Source: Oscillospiraceae bacterium
GTDB lineage: Bacteria > Bacillota > Clostridia > Oscillospirales > Ruminococcaceae
Direction of reading: 5' to 3'
DNA: 12,421 bases
Assembly: GCA_020024475.1 (NCBI GenBank)
Contig: JAHHTS010000061.1
Coordinates: 1 to 12,421 of the forward strand
Shown in pieces: positions 1-7,767 of this stretch. The stretch's first letter is position 1; every line of letters starts with the position of its first letter. Under the pieces are notes generated by a model. The model did no database searches and had not been told where the DNA came from. It worked only from the letters and a program-made list of their open reading frames with translations. The position numbers and the translations under genes are program-made.

Positions 1-130
1 ACTTTGAGTTTAGATGCATTTTTTTATTTTGGCTTTTTATTCGTTACAGCCCCTTCAAAGTAAACATTAGTTCTTATCTCAGTCTATCTGCTTAAACATT
101 TTATCCTTTCTTTATTTATGAATTATATTA

Positions 131-151
131 TGGTAATACCAATAATTGGTA
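131..151. promoter_or_regulatory. Overlapping palindromes, possible operator
   Basis: Two perfect palindromes overlap here: TGGTAATACCA (131-141) and TACCAATAATTGGTA (137-151). Together they give three alternating copies of the half-site TGGTA/TACCA. This arrangement is typical of a dimeric repressor site. It lies about 90 bases downstream of the pullulanase stop, so it would serve a gene outside the window or none. A minus-strand TATAAT lies next to it (about 124-129), without a well-spaced -35. I see no open frame of useful length in 1-240; the stretch is otherwise AT-rich and featureless. Confidence 0.3.
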
Positions 152-240
152 AACATAACATTATCGAAGTAACTTTATAGATTTTCTTTCTTTTCAATAT
201 TATTTCTAGAACATTCTTACGTATTATTACCTATCTTTTC

Positions 241-2334
241 TTATCTATGCTTATATTTAGTAAGAATAATACTAGCATATTGATCTATCACTAAATCATT
301 TTCTTTTTCTTCAGCTTTTATTTCTTGATAATAAAATAATAGGTGAAAACGACCTTGTAATGGATAATGAAATACATGAGGAGTTGGATTTAAGATTACG
401 ATGATTTTATTATAATCATCTTGTAAATGATAAATTAATACTTGATGATCAATCTCTTCAAATGTAATCTGTTTTTTAATATCATTCATACAAGATAAAC
501 GAAATAAAGAATAGTTTTTTCGTATCTGAATCAATGATTTTGTGATTGATACTAAAAAATGAAACTGATTTCTTCGCTCATAATCAATTTGATTGATCCA
601 GTCACCATCTCGATAAGTATTTGATCTTCCTTGTTTGGTACAAGCAAATTCCTGTCCACTATGAAGAAATGGAATTCCTTGTGACAATATAGTTACCATT
701 AGTAACATAATATGACATTTCATCCTTACTTCATAATTTTCCTTTTTTAGATAGATACTTAGCCAATCCCAACAAGTATGATTATCATGACACTCTACAT
801 AATGAATGGCTTTACTTGGTGAAGAAACAGTTACTTGATTTCCATAATCAATGATTGTAGCATTTAAACAACTTTTCATAGCTTCTATTAAGCTAGTATT
901 TCCACAACAAAAGCCTTTTGAAATCTCTCGAAAATAATCTGAGAAATAAGCAATATCTACTAATTTCTTTTCATTTTGCATACATGCACGTTTTTCATAT
1001 GGTAACATACTAGGCATATTCCAACCTTCTCCATACACCATAAAATCTGATTTTAATGCATGACATAATTTCGACACTTGATTCATAGTTTCGATATCTA
1101 AAATCCCCATTAAATCAAATCGTAAACCATCTATATCAAATGTCTCAATCAAATATCTACATACACTTAATATCATTTTTCTTCCCATTTTTCTGCTAGC
1201 ATCAAAATCATTCCCACAAAAAGAACCATTTGATAATTCTCCATCTTCACTCATTAAAACATAATAATAAGGTACAACTAATTGAAGAGGATTTTTATCT
1301 ACTTCATACATATGATTCATAACAATATCTATATTTACTCGTATACCAGCTTTGTGACATGCTTCTACTAATTGAGAAAATTCAATGATTCTACTATAGT
1401 GATCATTATTATCTAATCCATAACTTCCCTCTAACGTAAAAAACTGAACTGGATCATATCCCCAATTATAAAATAATGAACGTTCTTTTTCATTTACAGA
1501 ACCAAAATCTAATATGGGCATCAACTGTAAATGGGTAACACCTAGTGATTTTAGATAAGTAAATCCTGTATTCTTATCAATCGTTTCTTTATTTTCTTCC
1601 ATTAATCCCAAAAAAGTACTAGGAAATGTTACACCGATGCCCTTTTGACTAGTGAAATCACGAACACTCAGTTCATAAATAATCGCATCACAATAATTTT
1701 TCATTTCTGGTAATGAGTACTTTGTTTTATGAATACGATTGCAGTCAATCACAATAGATTTTTTCGCATTACTAGTAGAAGCAATTCCATAAGGATCAAT
1801 TGTTTCTACCCATTGCCCATTTACCCTAACTAGATAAAGATAACTTGCATATTCTAAATCACCTAGTACAGTACACTCAAATACACCATTATCATTTCTA
1901 TTCATTTCAATCGTATTGACAGTTACATCCTTCATAATTTCTAGTTTTACTTGATTAGCTGTAGGTGCCCATAACTTAAATACCGTTTGTGTCTTTTGAT
2001 AAGAAATGCCTAAATCATCTCCAGAATAAGCAAATTCTCTATCGAAACGTTCTCTTTTTGTAATAAATCGATATTTCAAGATAGTACTTCTACCATATTC
2101 ATTAATGATTTCATACTCTTCACCAATTATTAATTCATGCTTTAGTGTTACCTCATATTTAAGAAATCCCTTATCTTGTTCATGAATACTTTTAATTATT
2201 AAATTATGAATAACCTCATCTTTATCACTGAGATAAAAAAAGCTACTTTTCCCACCAAAACTGTCTTTAGAAAGATAAATAACAATTTGATTATAATCAT
2301 CTAAATATGCTTCAAAATCATTTTTAAGTTTCAT
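241..2334 (-). CDS. pulA: Type I pullulanase (alpha-glucan debranching enzyme), cytoplasmic
   Basis: This is a 697-residue GH13 debranching enzyme that hydrolyses alpha-1,6 branch points in pullulan, amylopectin or glycogen-derived oligosaccharides. The order is an N-terminal beta domain, a CBM48-like module near residues 108-185 (FKLWAPTANQVKLEI), the catalytic barrel (about 215-600) and a C-terminal beta domain. The type I signature YNWGYDP is at 289-295. The four GH13 regions are visible: DIVMNH (336-341), RFDLMG (405-410) with nucleophile Asp407, YGEGW (434-438) with acid/base Glu436, and ECHDNHT (514-520) with Asp517. No signal peptide is present, so it should act on imported or stored glucans. 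The ATG is preceded by AGGTGAT at good spacing (about 2338-2344). It is transcribed alone in this window and diverges from the surface-protein gene. Its length is usual for the family. Replacement of the usual VxxHDN region IV start by VECHDN is a normal variant. Confidence 0.95.
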   Translation of the reverse strand: MKLKNDFEAYLDDYNQIVIYLSKDSFGGKSSFFYLSDKDEVIHNLIIKSIHEQDKGFLKYEVTLKHELIIGEEYEIINEYGRSTILKYRFITKRERFDREFAYSGDDLGISYQKTQTVFKLWAPTANQVKLEIMKDVTVNTIEMNRNDNGVFECTVLGDLEYASYLYLVRVNGQWVETIDPYGIASTSNAKKSIVIDCNRIHKTKYSLPEMKNYCDAIIYELSVRDFTSQKGIGVTFPSTFLGLMEENKETIDKNTGFTYLKSLGVTHLQLMPILDFGSVNEKERSLFYNWGYDPVQFFTLEGSYGLDNNDHYSRIIEFSQLVEACHKAGIRVNIDIVMNHMYEVDKNPLQLVVPYYYVLMSEDGELSNGSFCGNDFDASRKMGRKMILSVCRYLIETFDIDGLRFDLMGILDIETMNQVSKLCHALKSDFMVYGEGWNMPSMLPYEKRACMQNEKKLVDIAYFSDYFREISKGFCCGNTSLIEAMKSCLNATIIDYGNQVTVSSPSKAIHYVECHDNHTCWDWLSIYLKKENYEVRMKCHIMLLMVTILSQGIPFLHSGQEFACTKQGRSNTYRDGDWINQIDYERRNQFHFLVSITKSLIQIRKNYSLFRLSCMNDIKKQITFEEIDHQVLIYHLQDDYNKIIVILNPTPHVFHYPLQGRFHLLFYYQEIKAEEKENDLVIDQYASIILTKYKHR

Positions 2335-2582
2335 AGTATCACCTATATACAGTATATCTTATGATATATTTTATATCCCTTTTTAAAGAGAATAATGAAT
2401 CATTCCCTAGGAAATAAATACAACAAAAGAAATCATATGAAACAAACAATATAATTTATCCATCACTCTACTTTTCTTTATTTCACACAACTGTTTCTAC
2501 ATTATGATCATTCAAGCAGTTGATGTTAATTGTAAACATAATTCATATATTGAATAAAGCCATTGTAATAACATTATTTTAA

Positions 2583-2611
2583 TTGAAGACAAATTGTTTC
2601 CATGATAAAAT
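2583..2611 (+). promoter_or_regulatory. Sigma-A type promoter of the surface protease gene
   Basis: A -35 TTGAAG (2583-2588) and a -10 TAAAAT (2606-2611) are separated by exactly 17 bases, about 55 bases ahead of the preferred start at 2665. It is the best-spaced promoter in the 2335-2640 intergenic region. The rest of that region is AT-rich. On the pullulanase side I see only a short palindrome, ATATAC-A-GTATAT (2345-2357), just upstream of the pulA ribosome site, which is weak evidence for an operator. Confidence 0.6.
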
Positions 2612-2664
2612 GCTTAAGAAAGATAAAAGTTATTAGATAGATGATGACAGAAAGGAATAGGATT

Positions 2665-5600
2665 ATGAAAAAACGTTTAATGATAGGAACAACAGCCTTT
2701 TCAATGACTCTCATGCTTTTTCCACTTACCGCATCAGCAGTAAATGAAAATCAAAATTTACCAATACAAAACTTCAGAGATGTATCAGATATTATTGGTC
2801 CAATTACTCCTCCAAATACAGGAACAGATGAAAATGATAAGGGAGATGGTGAATTAGTCACACTTCCAAATACAGAAGAATTTCAAACAAATGAGGATTT
2901 TAAGAAATATGATCCTGCATATCCTACAAAAGAACAATATGGAGATTATGTTCTTCAGGTTCCAGAATTAAAAGAACGTCTCACTTTCTCTACTGGATCA
3001 AATAATCAGATGATAGGTACCCTATATGCACCTGGTATTTCTAAGGATGGTGGATGGAAAGATGCGACAAAAAAATGGGGACATTATGATTTTGGGCTAT
3101 GTTTTGCGGCATCTAGCTCTAATTTAATTTCTTGGTATTTAGATCGTTATTTAAAGTTACACCCAGAAGATACAAATACATATGTTACTCATGAGGAAGA
3201 AGTATTTGATCGTTTCCGTAATGGCTGGGATTCTTCTAAAGGTGGAAACCAGACAGAAGCACTCAGTTGGTATTTTACTGGTGGTTTTCCTAGTGGAAAC
3301 CCTCAAGCTCAAGACAATCAATTAACAGGAAATGAAAAAGGTGGATATTTACGAAATAAGCTTTTAAACAATAAAAGTGAACGATGGGCTAATGTATCTT
3401 TATTGTGGAAGCCTCAAGAAATATTCACTGTTTATGGTGGATATGAAGATGATAAATTTCCATTTATAGAAGAAGTAGGTGGAATGAGTGGAAATGGTGC
3501 TTTTTCTAATCTAAGAGGTTTCTCTGATCAAATTCTTCGTCAACTTCACTATGGGGTAACAACCATCTCTATTCTTACTGATAACAGTGTTGGTGGATCA
3601 GGCCATGCGATTACTCTTTGGGGTGCTGATTATGATGTGAAAACTGGTCTTGTTACTGCCATTCATGTAACAGATTCAGATGATGTTAATAGAGGAAAAT
3701 TTACAGTCTCTATCGCAAAAGGAAATGATGATAGTGAAGTAAAAATGGAAGATTATACTTATCATCCTCCAGTAGGAAATTCTCAGAAATTCACAAGAAT
3801 CAGAGACTCTATTGTACTATATGCACCTGAAGTAGTAAGATCTATTAAGAAGCCAACATTAAATGTACAAGTTGAAGGTCAAAAAAGAATCGATTTATCA
3901 AGTAATGATGCTAAAAGCTTTTCATTAAAAACAACAGGCAATGAATTGGACTATATTCCAGAATATCATATCCAGTTTAAAGATCCAAATGGACAAATCC
4001 TATCTTCCGATCAAATAAGCACAAAATATGATATTTTCAAACGTGAGTTTTCAATTATGATAAAAAATCAAAATCTTACACCAGGAACTTATACCGCAGT
4101 CATAACAGAAAAATACACAAAACAAAAGTTTGAAGAATCATTTGAATTTTACAAAGACAAACAAAAATTAACCTATACTGTTACATTCCATGCGAATCAA
4201 GGTAGTGGATCAATGAATGTTCAACAATTTGAAAATGATGTTGAACAAGCATTATCAAATAATCAATTTATTAGAACTGGATATACCTTCAAAGGGTGGT
4301 CAAAACAACCAAATGGTCAAGTAGAATATCAAAATGGTGATAAAGTAACAAATCTTACTACTCAAGATGGAAAAAATATTGATTTATATGCAGTGTGGGA
4401 AGCTAATACTTATACTGTTACATTTGATGCTAATGGTGGAATTGGAACAATGAAACCACAAAAGATGACATATGATCAAGTAGCTACATTAGCAACTAAT
4501 CAATATACAAAACCAGGTTATACTTTCAAAGGGTGGTCAACACAAGCAAATGGTCAAGTTGTATACACAAATAATAAAGAAGTAAAAAACTTAGTAACAG
4601 AAGGAAATATTACTTTATATGCAGTGTGGGAAGCAAATGCTTATACTGTTACATTTGATGCTAATGATGGAACAGGTACTATGAATCCACAAAACATGAC
4701 ATATGATCAAGTAGCTACATTAGCAGCTAATCAATATACAAAATCAGGCTATACTTTTAAAGGCTGGTCAACACAATCAAATGGTAAAGTTGTATACACA
4801 AATAGTGAAGAAGTAAGTAACTTAGTAACAGAGGGAAATATTACTTTATATGCGGTATGGCAAGCAAATACTTATACTGTTACATTCCATGCAAATCAAG
4901 GTAGTGGATCAATGAATGTTCAACAATTTGAAAATGATGTTGAACAAGCATTATCAAATAATCAATTTATTAGAACTGGATATACCTTCAAAGGGTGGTC
5001 AAAACAACCAAATGGTCAAGTAGAATATCAAAATGGTGATAAAGTAATAAACCTTTCTACTCAAGATGGAAAAAATGTAGATTTATATGCCGTATGGGAA
5101 GCTAATATTTATACTGTTACATTTGATGCAAATGGTGGAATTGGAACAATGAATCCACAAAATATGACATATGATCAAGTAGCTACATTAGCAACTAATC
5201 AATATACAAAACTAGGTTATACTTTCAAAGGTTGGTCAACAACAAAAAGTTCTGCGAGAACACGAAACTATGCGAATGGTGAAGAAGTAAGTAACTTAGC
5301 AACAGAAGGAAATATTACTTTATACGCCGTATGGGAAGCTAATACCTATACTGTTACATTTGATGCAAACGGTGGAACAGGCACTATGAATCCACAAAAG
5401 ATGACATATGATCAACTTGCTACATTAGCAGCTAATCAATATACAAAATCAGGCTATACTTTCAAAGGGTGGTCAACACAAGCAAATGGTAAAGTTGTAT
5501 ATACAAATAATAAAGAAGTAAGTAACCTAGTAACAGAAGGAAATATTACTTTATATGCGGTGTGGGAAGCAAATAAGATAACACCAATTAACCCAGATCA

Positions 5601-5826
5601 ATCCAATTCTAATGATGCAAACACACCACAAATCGAAAACACTCCTAGTGATTCAAACACTACGCAAAATGAAAATACCCAAAATAGTGTAAATACTCAA
5701 AGTAGTGCAAATACTCCACAAACTGGATCTACAACAAATACTCAGTTATTTGTTTCAATGTTAATTAGTACATTAGGATTATTTGTAATTACTTTAAACA
5801 AAAAAAGAAAAAACAATCACGCTTAA
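2665..5826 (+). CDS. Wall-anchored IdeS/Mac-type (C66) cysteine protease with six InlB B-repeats
   Basis: A secreted, probably sortase-anchored protein of 1053 residues. Start: the frame is open from an ATG at 2641, but AAAGGAA at 2651-2657 sits correctly for the ATG at 2665, which opens straight into a signal peptide (MKKRLM...TASA, cut after residue 25). Residues about 110-390 match the IdeS/Mac peptidase family (C66), known for immunoglobulin cleavage. GLCFAASSSNLISWY carries the presumed nucleophile Cys146, GHAITLWGADYD carries His314, and HVTDSDD carries Asp337/Asp339, all in family order. Residues 392-497 look like a beta-sandwich domain of unknown type. Residues 503-970 hold six Listeria-Bacteroides repeats (YTVTF...GYTFKGWS...LYAVWEAN). 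A Thr/Asn/Ser-rich spacer follows, then TPQTG (1017-1021), a hydrophobic helix and KKRKNNHA. IdeS itself is about 340 residues, so this is a much larger surface-tethered form. Protease fold: confident. Immunoglobulin as substrate: inferred from family only. Confidence 0.88.
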   Translation: MKKRLMIGTTAFSMTLMLFPLTASAVNENQNLPIQNFRDVSDIIGPITPPNTGTDENDKGDGELVTLPNTEEFQTNEDFKKYDPAYPTKEQYGDYVLQVPELKERLTFSTGSNNQMIGTLYAPGISKDGGWKDATKKWGHYDFGLCFAASSSNLISWYLDRYLKLHPEDTNTYVTHEEEVFDRFRNGWDSSKGGNQTEALSWYFTGGFPSGNPQAQDNQLTGNEKGGYLRNKLLNNKSERWANVSLLWKPQEIFTVYGGYEDDKFPFIEEVGGMSGNGAFSNLRGFSDQILRQLHYGVTTISILTDNSVGGSGHAITLWGADYDVKTGLVTAIHVTDSDDVNRGKFTVSIAKGNDDSEVKMEDYTYHPPVGNSQKFTRIRDSIVLYAPEVVRSIKKPTLNVQVEGQKRIDLSSNDAKSFSLKTTGNELDYIPEYHIQFKDPNGQILSSDQISTKYDIFKREFSIMIKNQNLTPGTYTAVITEKYTKQKFEESFEFYKDKQKLTYTVTFHANQGSGSMNVQQFENDVEQALSNNQFIRTGYTFKGWSKQPNGQVEYQNGDKVTNLTTQDGKNIDLYAVWEANTYTVTFDANGGIGTMKPQKMTYDQVATLATNQYTKPGYTFKGWSTQANGQVVYTNNKEVKNLVTEGNITLYAVWEANAYTVTFDANDGTGTMNPQNMTYDQVATLAANQYTKSGYTFKGWSTQSNGKVVYTNSEEVSNLVTEGNITLYAVWQANTYTVTFHANQGSGSMNVQQFENDVEQALSNNQFIRTGYTFKGWSKQPNGQVEYQNGDKVINLSTQDGKNVDLYAVWEANIYTVTFDANGGIGTMNPQNMTYDQVATLATNQYTKLGYTFKGWSTTKSSARTRNYANGEEVSNLATEGNITLYAVWEANTYTVTFDANGGTGTMNPQKMTYDQLATLAANQYTKSGYTFKGWSTQANGKVVYTNNKEVSNLVTEGNITLYAVWEANKITPINPDQSNSNDANTPQIENTPSDSNTTQNENTQNSVNTQSSANTPQTGSTTNTQLFVSMLISTLGLFVITLNKKRKNNHA
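4171..5574 (+). repeat. Six tandem InlB B-type repeats in ABCABC order
   Basis: Six in-frame units of 77-79 codons begin near 4171, 4408, 4639, 4870, 5107 and 5344. Units 1 and 4 (type A, HANQGSGSMNVQQFEND) are nearly identical, while units 2/5 and 3/6 form the other matching pairs (DANGGIGTM and DAN-GTGTM types). The array is therefore a duplication of a three-unit block with a period of about 699 bases. Between units 1 and 4 I count two differences over the first roughly 170 bases, which suggests a recent duplication or gene conversion. Unit 5 alone carries a variant stretch, TTKSSARTRNYANGEE, two codons longer than its partner. Such repeats form small beta folds in surface proteins and act as stalks or adhesive modules. 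Confidence 0.9.
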
Positions 5827-5860
5827 ACCATAATAAAGTAATATCATCACTTTTAAAAAG

Positions 5861-5908
5861 AACAGATGAGATAACTAGCATTTAGCTGATAATCTCATCT
5901 GTTTTATT
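5861..5908 (+). terminator. Rho-independent terminator of the surface protease gene
   Basis: A perfect 12-bp inverted repeat, AACAGATGAGAT (5861-5872) and ATCTCATCTGTT (5892-5903), has a 19-base loop and is followed by TTTATTAT. It lies 35 bases after the stop codon. A preceding AAAAAG tract means it may also work weakly for the minus strand, which would suit the pseudogene ending at 5927. Confidence 0.85.
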
Positions 5909-5926
5909 ATCCTTTTAGAAAAATAA

Positions 5927-6226
5927 TTATATCATATAAAAACTATTTGAAATTTCTAAGCAGCAAATAAATTGTGTATGTTCCTTAGTTATTTTGTCTA
6001 CATAAAAAGAGGTCTTATTTTTATGCGCCCCAAACATACTGCAAGAAGATGTATCATCTATAGACATATATCCTTTATTGTAGTGGATCACTTTTCGATT
6101 GAAAATTAGATCAGATACTATGCTTCACTATACAGAATATCTTGTATTATTAGCTCTAAAATGTTACTAAAATCATTTACATGGAGTAAGTGTTGAAATA
6201 GCTTTTAATAATTCTGATTGTTTCAT
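5927..6226 (-). pseudogene. Decayed ~100-codon gene of unknown function, two compensating frameshifts
   Basis: Reading the minus strand from the ATG at 6226 gives MKQSELLKAISTLTP. After a one-base shift (near 6180) it continues VNDFSNILELIIQDILYSEA. After a second shift near 6118 it returns to the first frame as VSDLIFNRKVIHYNKGYMS and runs on through FGAHKNKTSFYVDKITKEH to a TAA at 5927-5929. The span is exactly 300 bases, so the two shifts cancel. This supports a formerly intact gene of about 99 residues rather than chance. The start has a plausible GAGGT site about 10 bases upstream. I do not recognise the protein; it shows no membrane segment and has two adjacent Cys near the end. As it stands, translation would stop after 17 codons. 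It could instead be a genuine frameshift-regulated gene, which I consider less likely. Confidence 0.5.
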
Positions 6227-6255
6227 AACGTCATACCTCATTTCTTGAAACAATC
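6216..6255 (-). promoter_or_regulatory. Hairpin enclosing the ribosome site and start codon of the 6226 gene
   Basis: A perfect 9-bp inverted repeat, GATTGTTTC (6216-6224) and GAAACAATC (6247-6255), has a 22-base loop. In the minus-strand transcript the loop holds the GAGGT ribosome site, and the A of the AUG start (6224-6226) is the only start-codon position outside or at the edge of the stem. The structure could modulate translation or be a DNA operator. The symmetry is visible directly; its role is inference. Confidence 0.4.
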
Positions 6256-6260
6256 ATACC

Positions 6261-6304
6261 TTACTTTGTAACATATTATATGTAACAAAGTAAATTAGAT
6301 ACAA
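6261..6304 (-). promoter_or_regulatory. Promoter with operator-like palindrome
   Basis: A near-perfect palindrome spans 6261-6293: outer arms TTACTTTGT / ACAAAGTAA, inner perfect palindrome ACATATTATATGT (6271-6283), with one mismatched pair between them. On the minus strand TATAAT (6275-6280) lies at its centre, and TTGTAT (6299-6304) lies 18 bases upstream as a -35. A repressor bound to the palindrome would cover the -10. It would drive the decayed gene starting at 6226. It lies just beyond the stop of the membrane-protein gene at 6315. Confidence 0.45.
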
Positions 6305-6314
6305 ACTTGTTTAA

Positions 6315-7388
6315 TTAAGCGAATAAATTTTCATAGGAACTAAAAATATTTTGAAGATTTTGTAACTTAATCACATTGTTATTATATCCTTCTTTAAATA
6401 ATTTGATTGAATCTATTTCTAACTTTAATAAGTTTGTTCCATGCTCAATAAAAAATGGTATACTATTGTTTATTATATTTATATAAACATTTGTAAGTTC
6501 TTCTATTGAACAATCAATATATTCATGATTATCACACTCTAACCCTACTATTCCAATTAGTTTTAAGATATTTAACCATTTTGTGTCTACCTTTAAATTA
6601 AATAAGAGTACCTTTTCAGGATTTCTATATATTTTTAAATGATCTTTCAGGACATCTGCTGGAATAATAGTTTGTTTTTCTAAAATACATCGATATAGAT
6701 AGTTTTCTAAAATTGATAATTCTTCTATCATACTATTCTCTTGATAATCTACATAACCTTTCGCATAATTCATTGAATTTATTAACATAATAGTTTTACT
6801 ACTCAATAAAAAATAAATAATCTTATCGGTACCTTCTAGATAAAGATAATCATATCCAATCCAAAAATCATCATATTTGAAGTAAGAACAAAGTATAATT
6901 CCTATATATACAATAAAAAACATGAAAGCTGTTTTAGTATTAAAATGTTGAACGAAAAGAAACATGAATAGTATTGATATAAATAAACTTATTTTTCTTA
7001 CGATTAGTAATTTTTTCATAGTAACACTTAATTTTTCTGGGTCATTTATAAGTTTAGAAAGGTTAAGAATTAAACTATTACTAAAGCCTTCGATATTATA
7101 TATTAATTTTATAGGATGAAATCTCCATTTCCCATCATATGTGAAAGGATAAATACTAAAAACTTTTAGAGGAAATATCCTAAAAGTTAGAACGAATATG
7201 ATTTGAATACATGATGAGATTACAAATAATAAATAGTAGAAAATTAACATCCTACAAAAGGATAAGATCCAATCAGTCCCTGTTTGTGATGAGGTTGGAT
7301 TTGAAAAAAGAAAATATACAAATACTAAACCTAATAGAATGATTAATAAAGATAAAAATAAACTCTTATTACAATATACACCTTTCAT
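6315..7388 (-). CDS. Unrecognised membrane protein with four predicted helices and cytoplasmic tail
   Basis: A 357-residue protein that I cannot assign to a family. Hydrophobic segments lie near residues 9-28, 42-68, 127-147 and 151-170. The remaining half (about 190-357) is mixed helical, fairly Asn/Ile/Leu-rich and soluble-looking. A loop between helices 2 and 3 carries YPFTYDGKWRFHPIKLIYN, unusually rich in aromatic residues. No ATP-binding, protease (HExxH) or kinase motif is visible. The start is well supported by AAGGAGAAG (7392-7400) just upstream of the ATG. It lies 64 bases downstream of a decayed hydrophobic peptide gene in the same orientation. That layout is like a bacteriocin precursor followed by an immunity or export membrane protein; this role is inference only. 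The AT-rich codon use matches the neighbours. Confidence 0.7.
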   Translation of the reverse strand: MKGVYCNKSLFLSLLIILLGLVFVYFLFSNPTSSQTGTDWILSFCRMLIFYYLLFVISSCIQIIFVLTFRIFPLKVFSIYPFTYDGKWRFHPIKLIYNIEGFSNSLILNLSKLINDPEKLSVTMKKLLIVRKISLFISILFMFLFVQHFNTKTAFMFFIVYIGIILCSYFKYDDFWIGYDYLYLEGTDKIIYFLLSSKTIMLINSMNYAKGYVDYQENSMIEELSILENYLYRCILEKQTIIPADVLKDHLKIYRNPEKVLLFNLKVDTKWLNILKLIGIVGLECDNHEYIDCSIEELTNVYINIINNSIPFFIEHGTNLLKLEIDSIKLFKEGYNNNVIKLQNLQNIFSSYENLFA

Positions 7389-7452
7389 AAGCTTCTCCTT
7401 TTTTCCTAATTATACATAAAAATATGTGAGCAATGCTATACCTTCTTATTTT

Positions 7453-7679
7453 TTAATAAAACACCCTTACATTCCATAAGTAAGTAACTGCTTCTGCTAC
7501 ACCAAGAGCTGCAATTCCATTAACTACAGGATTACCAGTCATGAAGCAACTTTTCCAGCTAAAGTAGGGAAAGTAATAATAGTATCCTAATAAGACATCC
7601 TAGCAAGTGTTGCAAAACTTGAAATCCTTAAGCATTTCTTCTTCAATAGCATTAAGATTTTATGGTAAACCATTTCCAT
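7453..7679 (-). pseudogene. Frameshifted short hydrophobic peptide gene, possibly a bacteriocin-type precursor
   Basis: The minus strand has an AAAGGTGG ribosome site (about 7689-7696) nine bases before the ATG at 7679. Coding sense alternates between two frames: MEMVYHK, then LNAIEEEMLKDF, then SFATLARMSY-stop-DTIITFPTLAGKVAS, then TGNPVVNGIAALGVAEAV followed by TYLWNVRVFY and a TAA at 7453-7455. Joined, this gives a charged acidic leader-like N-terminus and a Gly/Ala/Val-rich hydrophobic C-terminus of about 40 residues. That layout suits a ribosomally made antimicrobial peptide. At least three frame changes and two in-frame stops show decay. I do not recognise a specific peptide family. The downstream 357-residue membrane protein would be the natural partner. 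The call rests on reconstructed frames, so it is tentative. Confidence 0.35.
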
Positions 7680-7725
7680 TTTCTCATCCACCTTTCTTTT
7701 ATTTTCAATTTTGATTGATAGTTGT

Positions 7726-7757
7726 ATAAGAGTACTTATTAGATGAATAAGAATACT
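7726..7757 (-). repeat. Direct repeat with 21-base period upstream of the peptide relic
   Basis: ATAAGAGTACT (7726-7736) recurs as ATAAGAATACT (7747-7757), eleven bases with one mismatch, spaced 21 bases start to start (two helical turns). On the minus strand it lies about 47 bases ahead of the peptide start at 7679. LytTR-type response regulators that control bacteriocin operons bind direct repeats with this spacing. The local AT richness makes chance a real alternative, and no clear -10 follows. Confidence 0.25.
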
Positions 7758-7767
7758 ATTAAAATAG

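Noticed and set aside
2345..2357. ATATAC-A-GTATAT as a firm pulA operator
   Set aside because: The palindrome is built only of A/T steps with a single C/G pair, easily produced by chance in this DNA.
2641..2664. Upstream in-frame ATG ATG as the start of the surface protease
   Set aside because: It would add MMTERNRI before the signal peptide and lacks a ribosome site, whereas AAAGGAA fits the ATG at 2665.
4171..5574. CRISPR-like or non-coding tandem repeats
   Set aside because: The periodicity is a multiple of three and fully in frame; the units are protein repeats.
6010..6120. Similarity between 6025-6120 and 10550-10625 (GCGCCCCA, AGATGTATC, TTTTCGATTG) as copies of one mobile element
   Set aside because: The matches are short and unevenly spaced. 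The left copy is explained as the decayed gene frame and the right as intron and terminator sequence.
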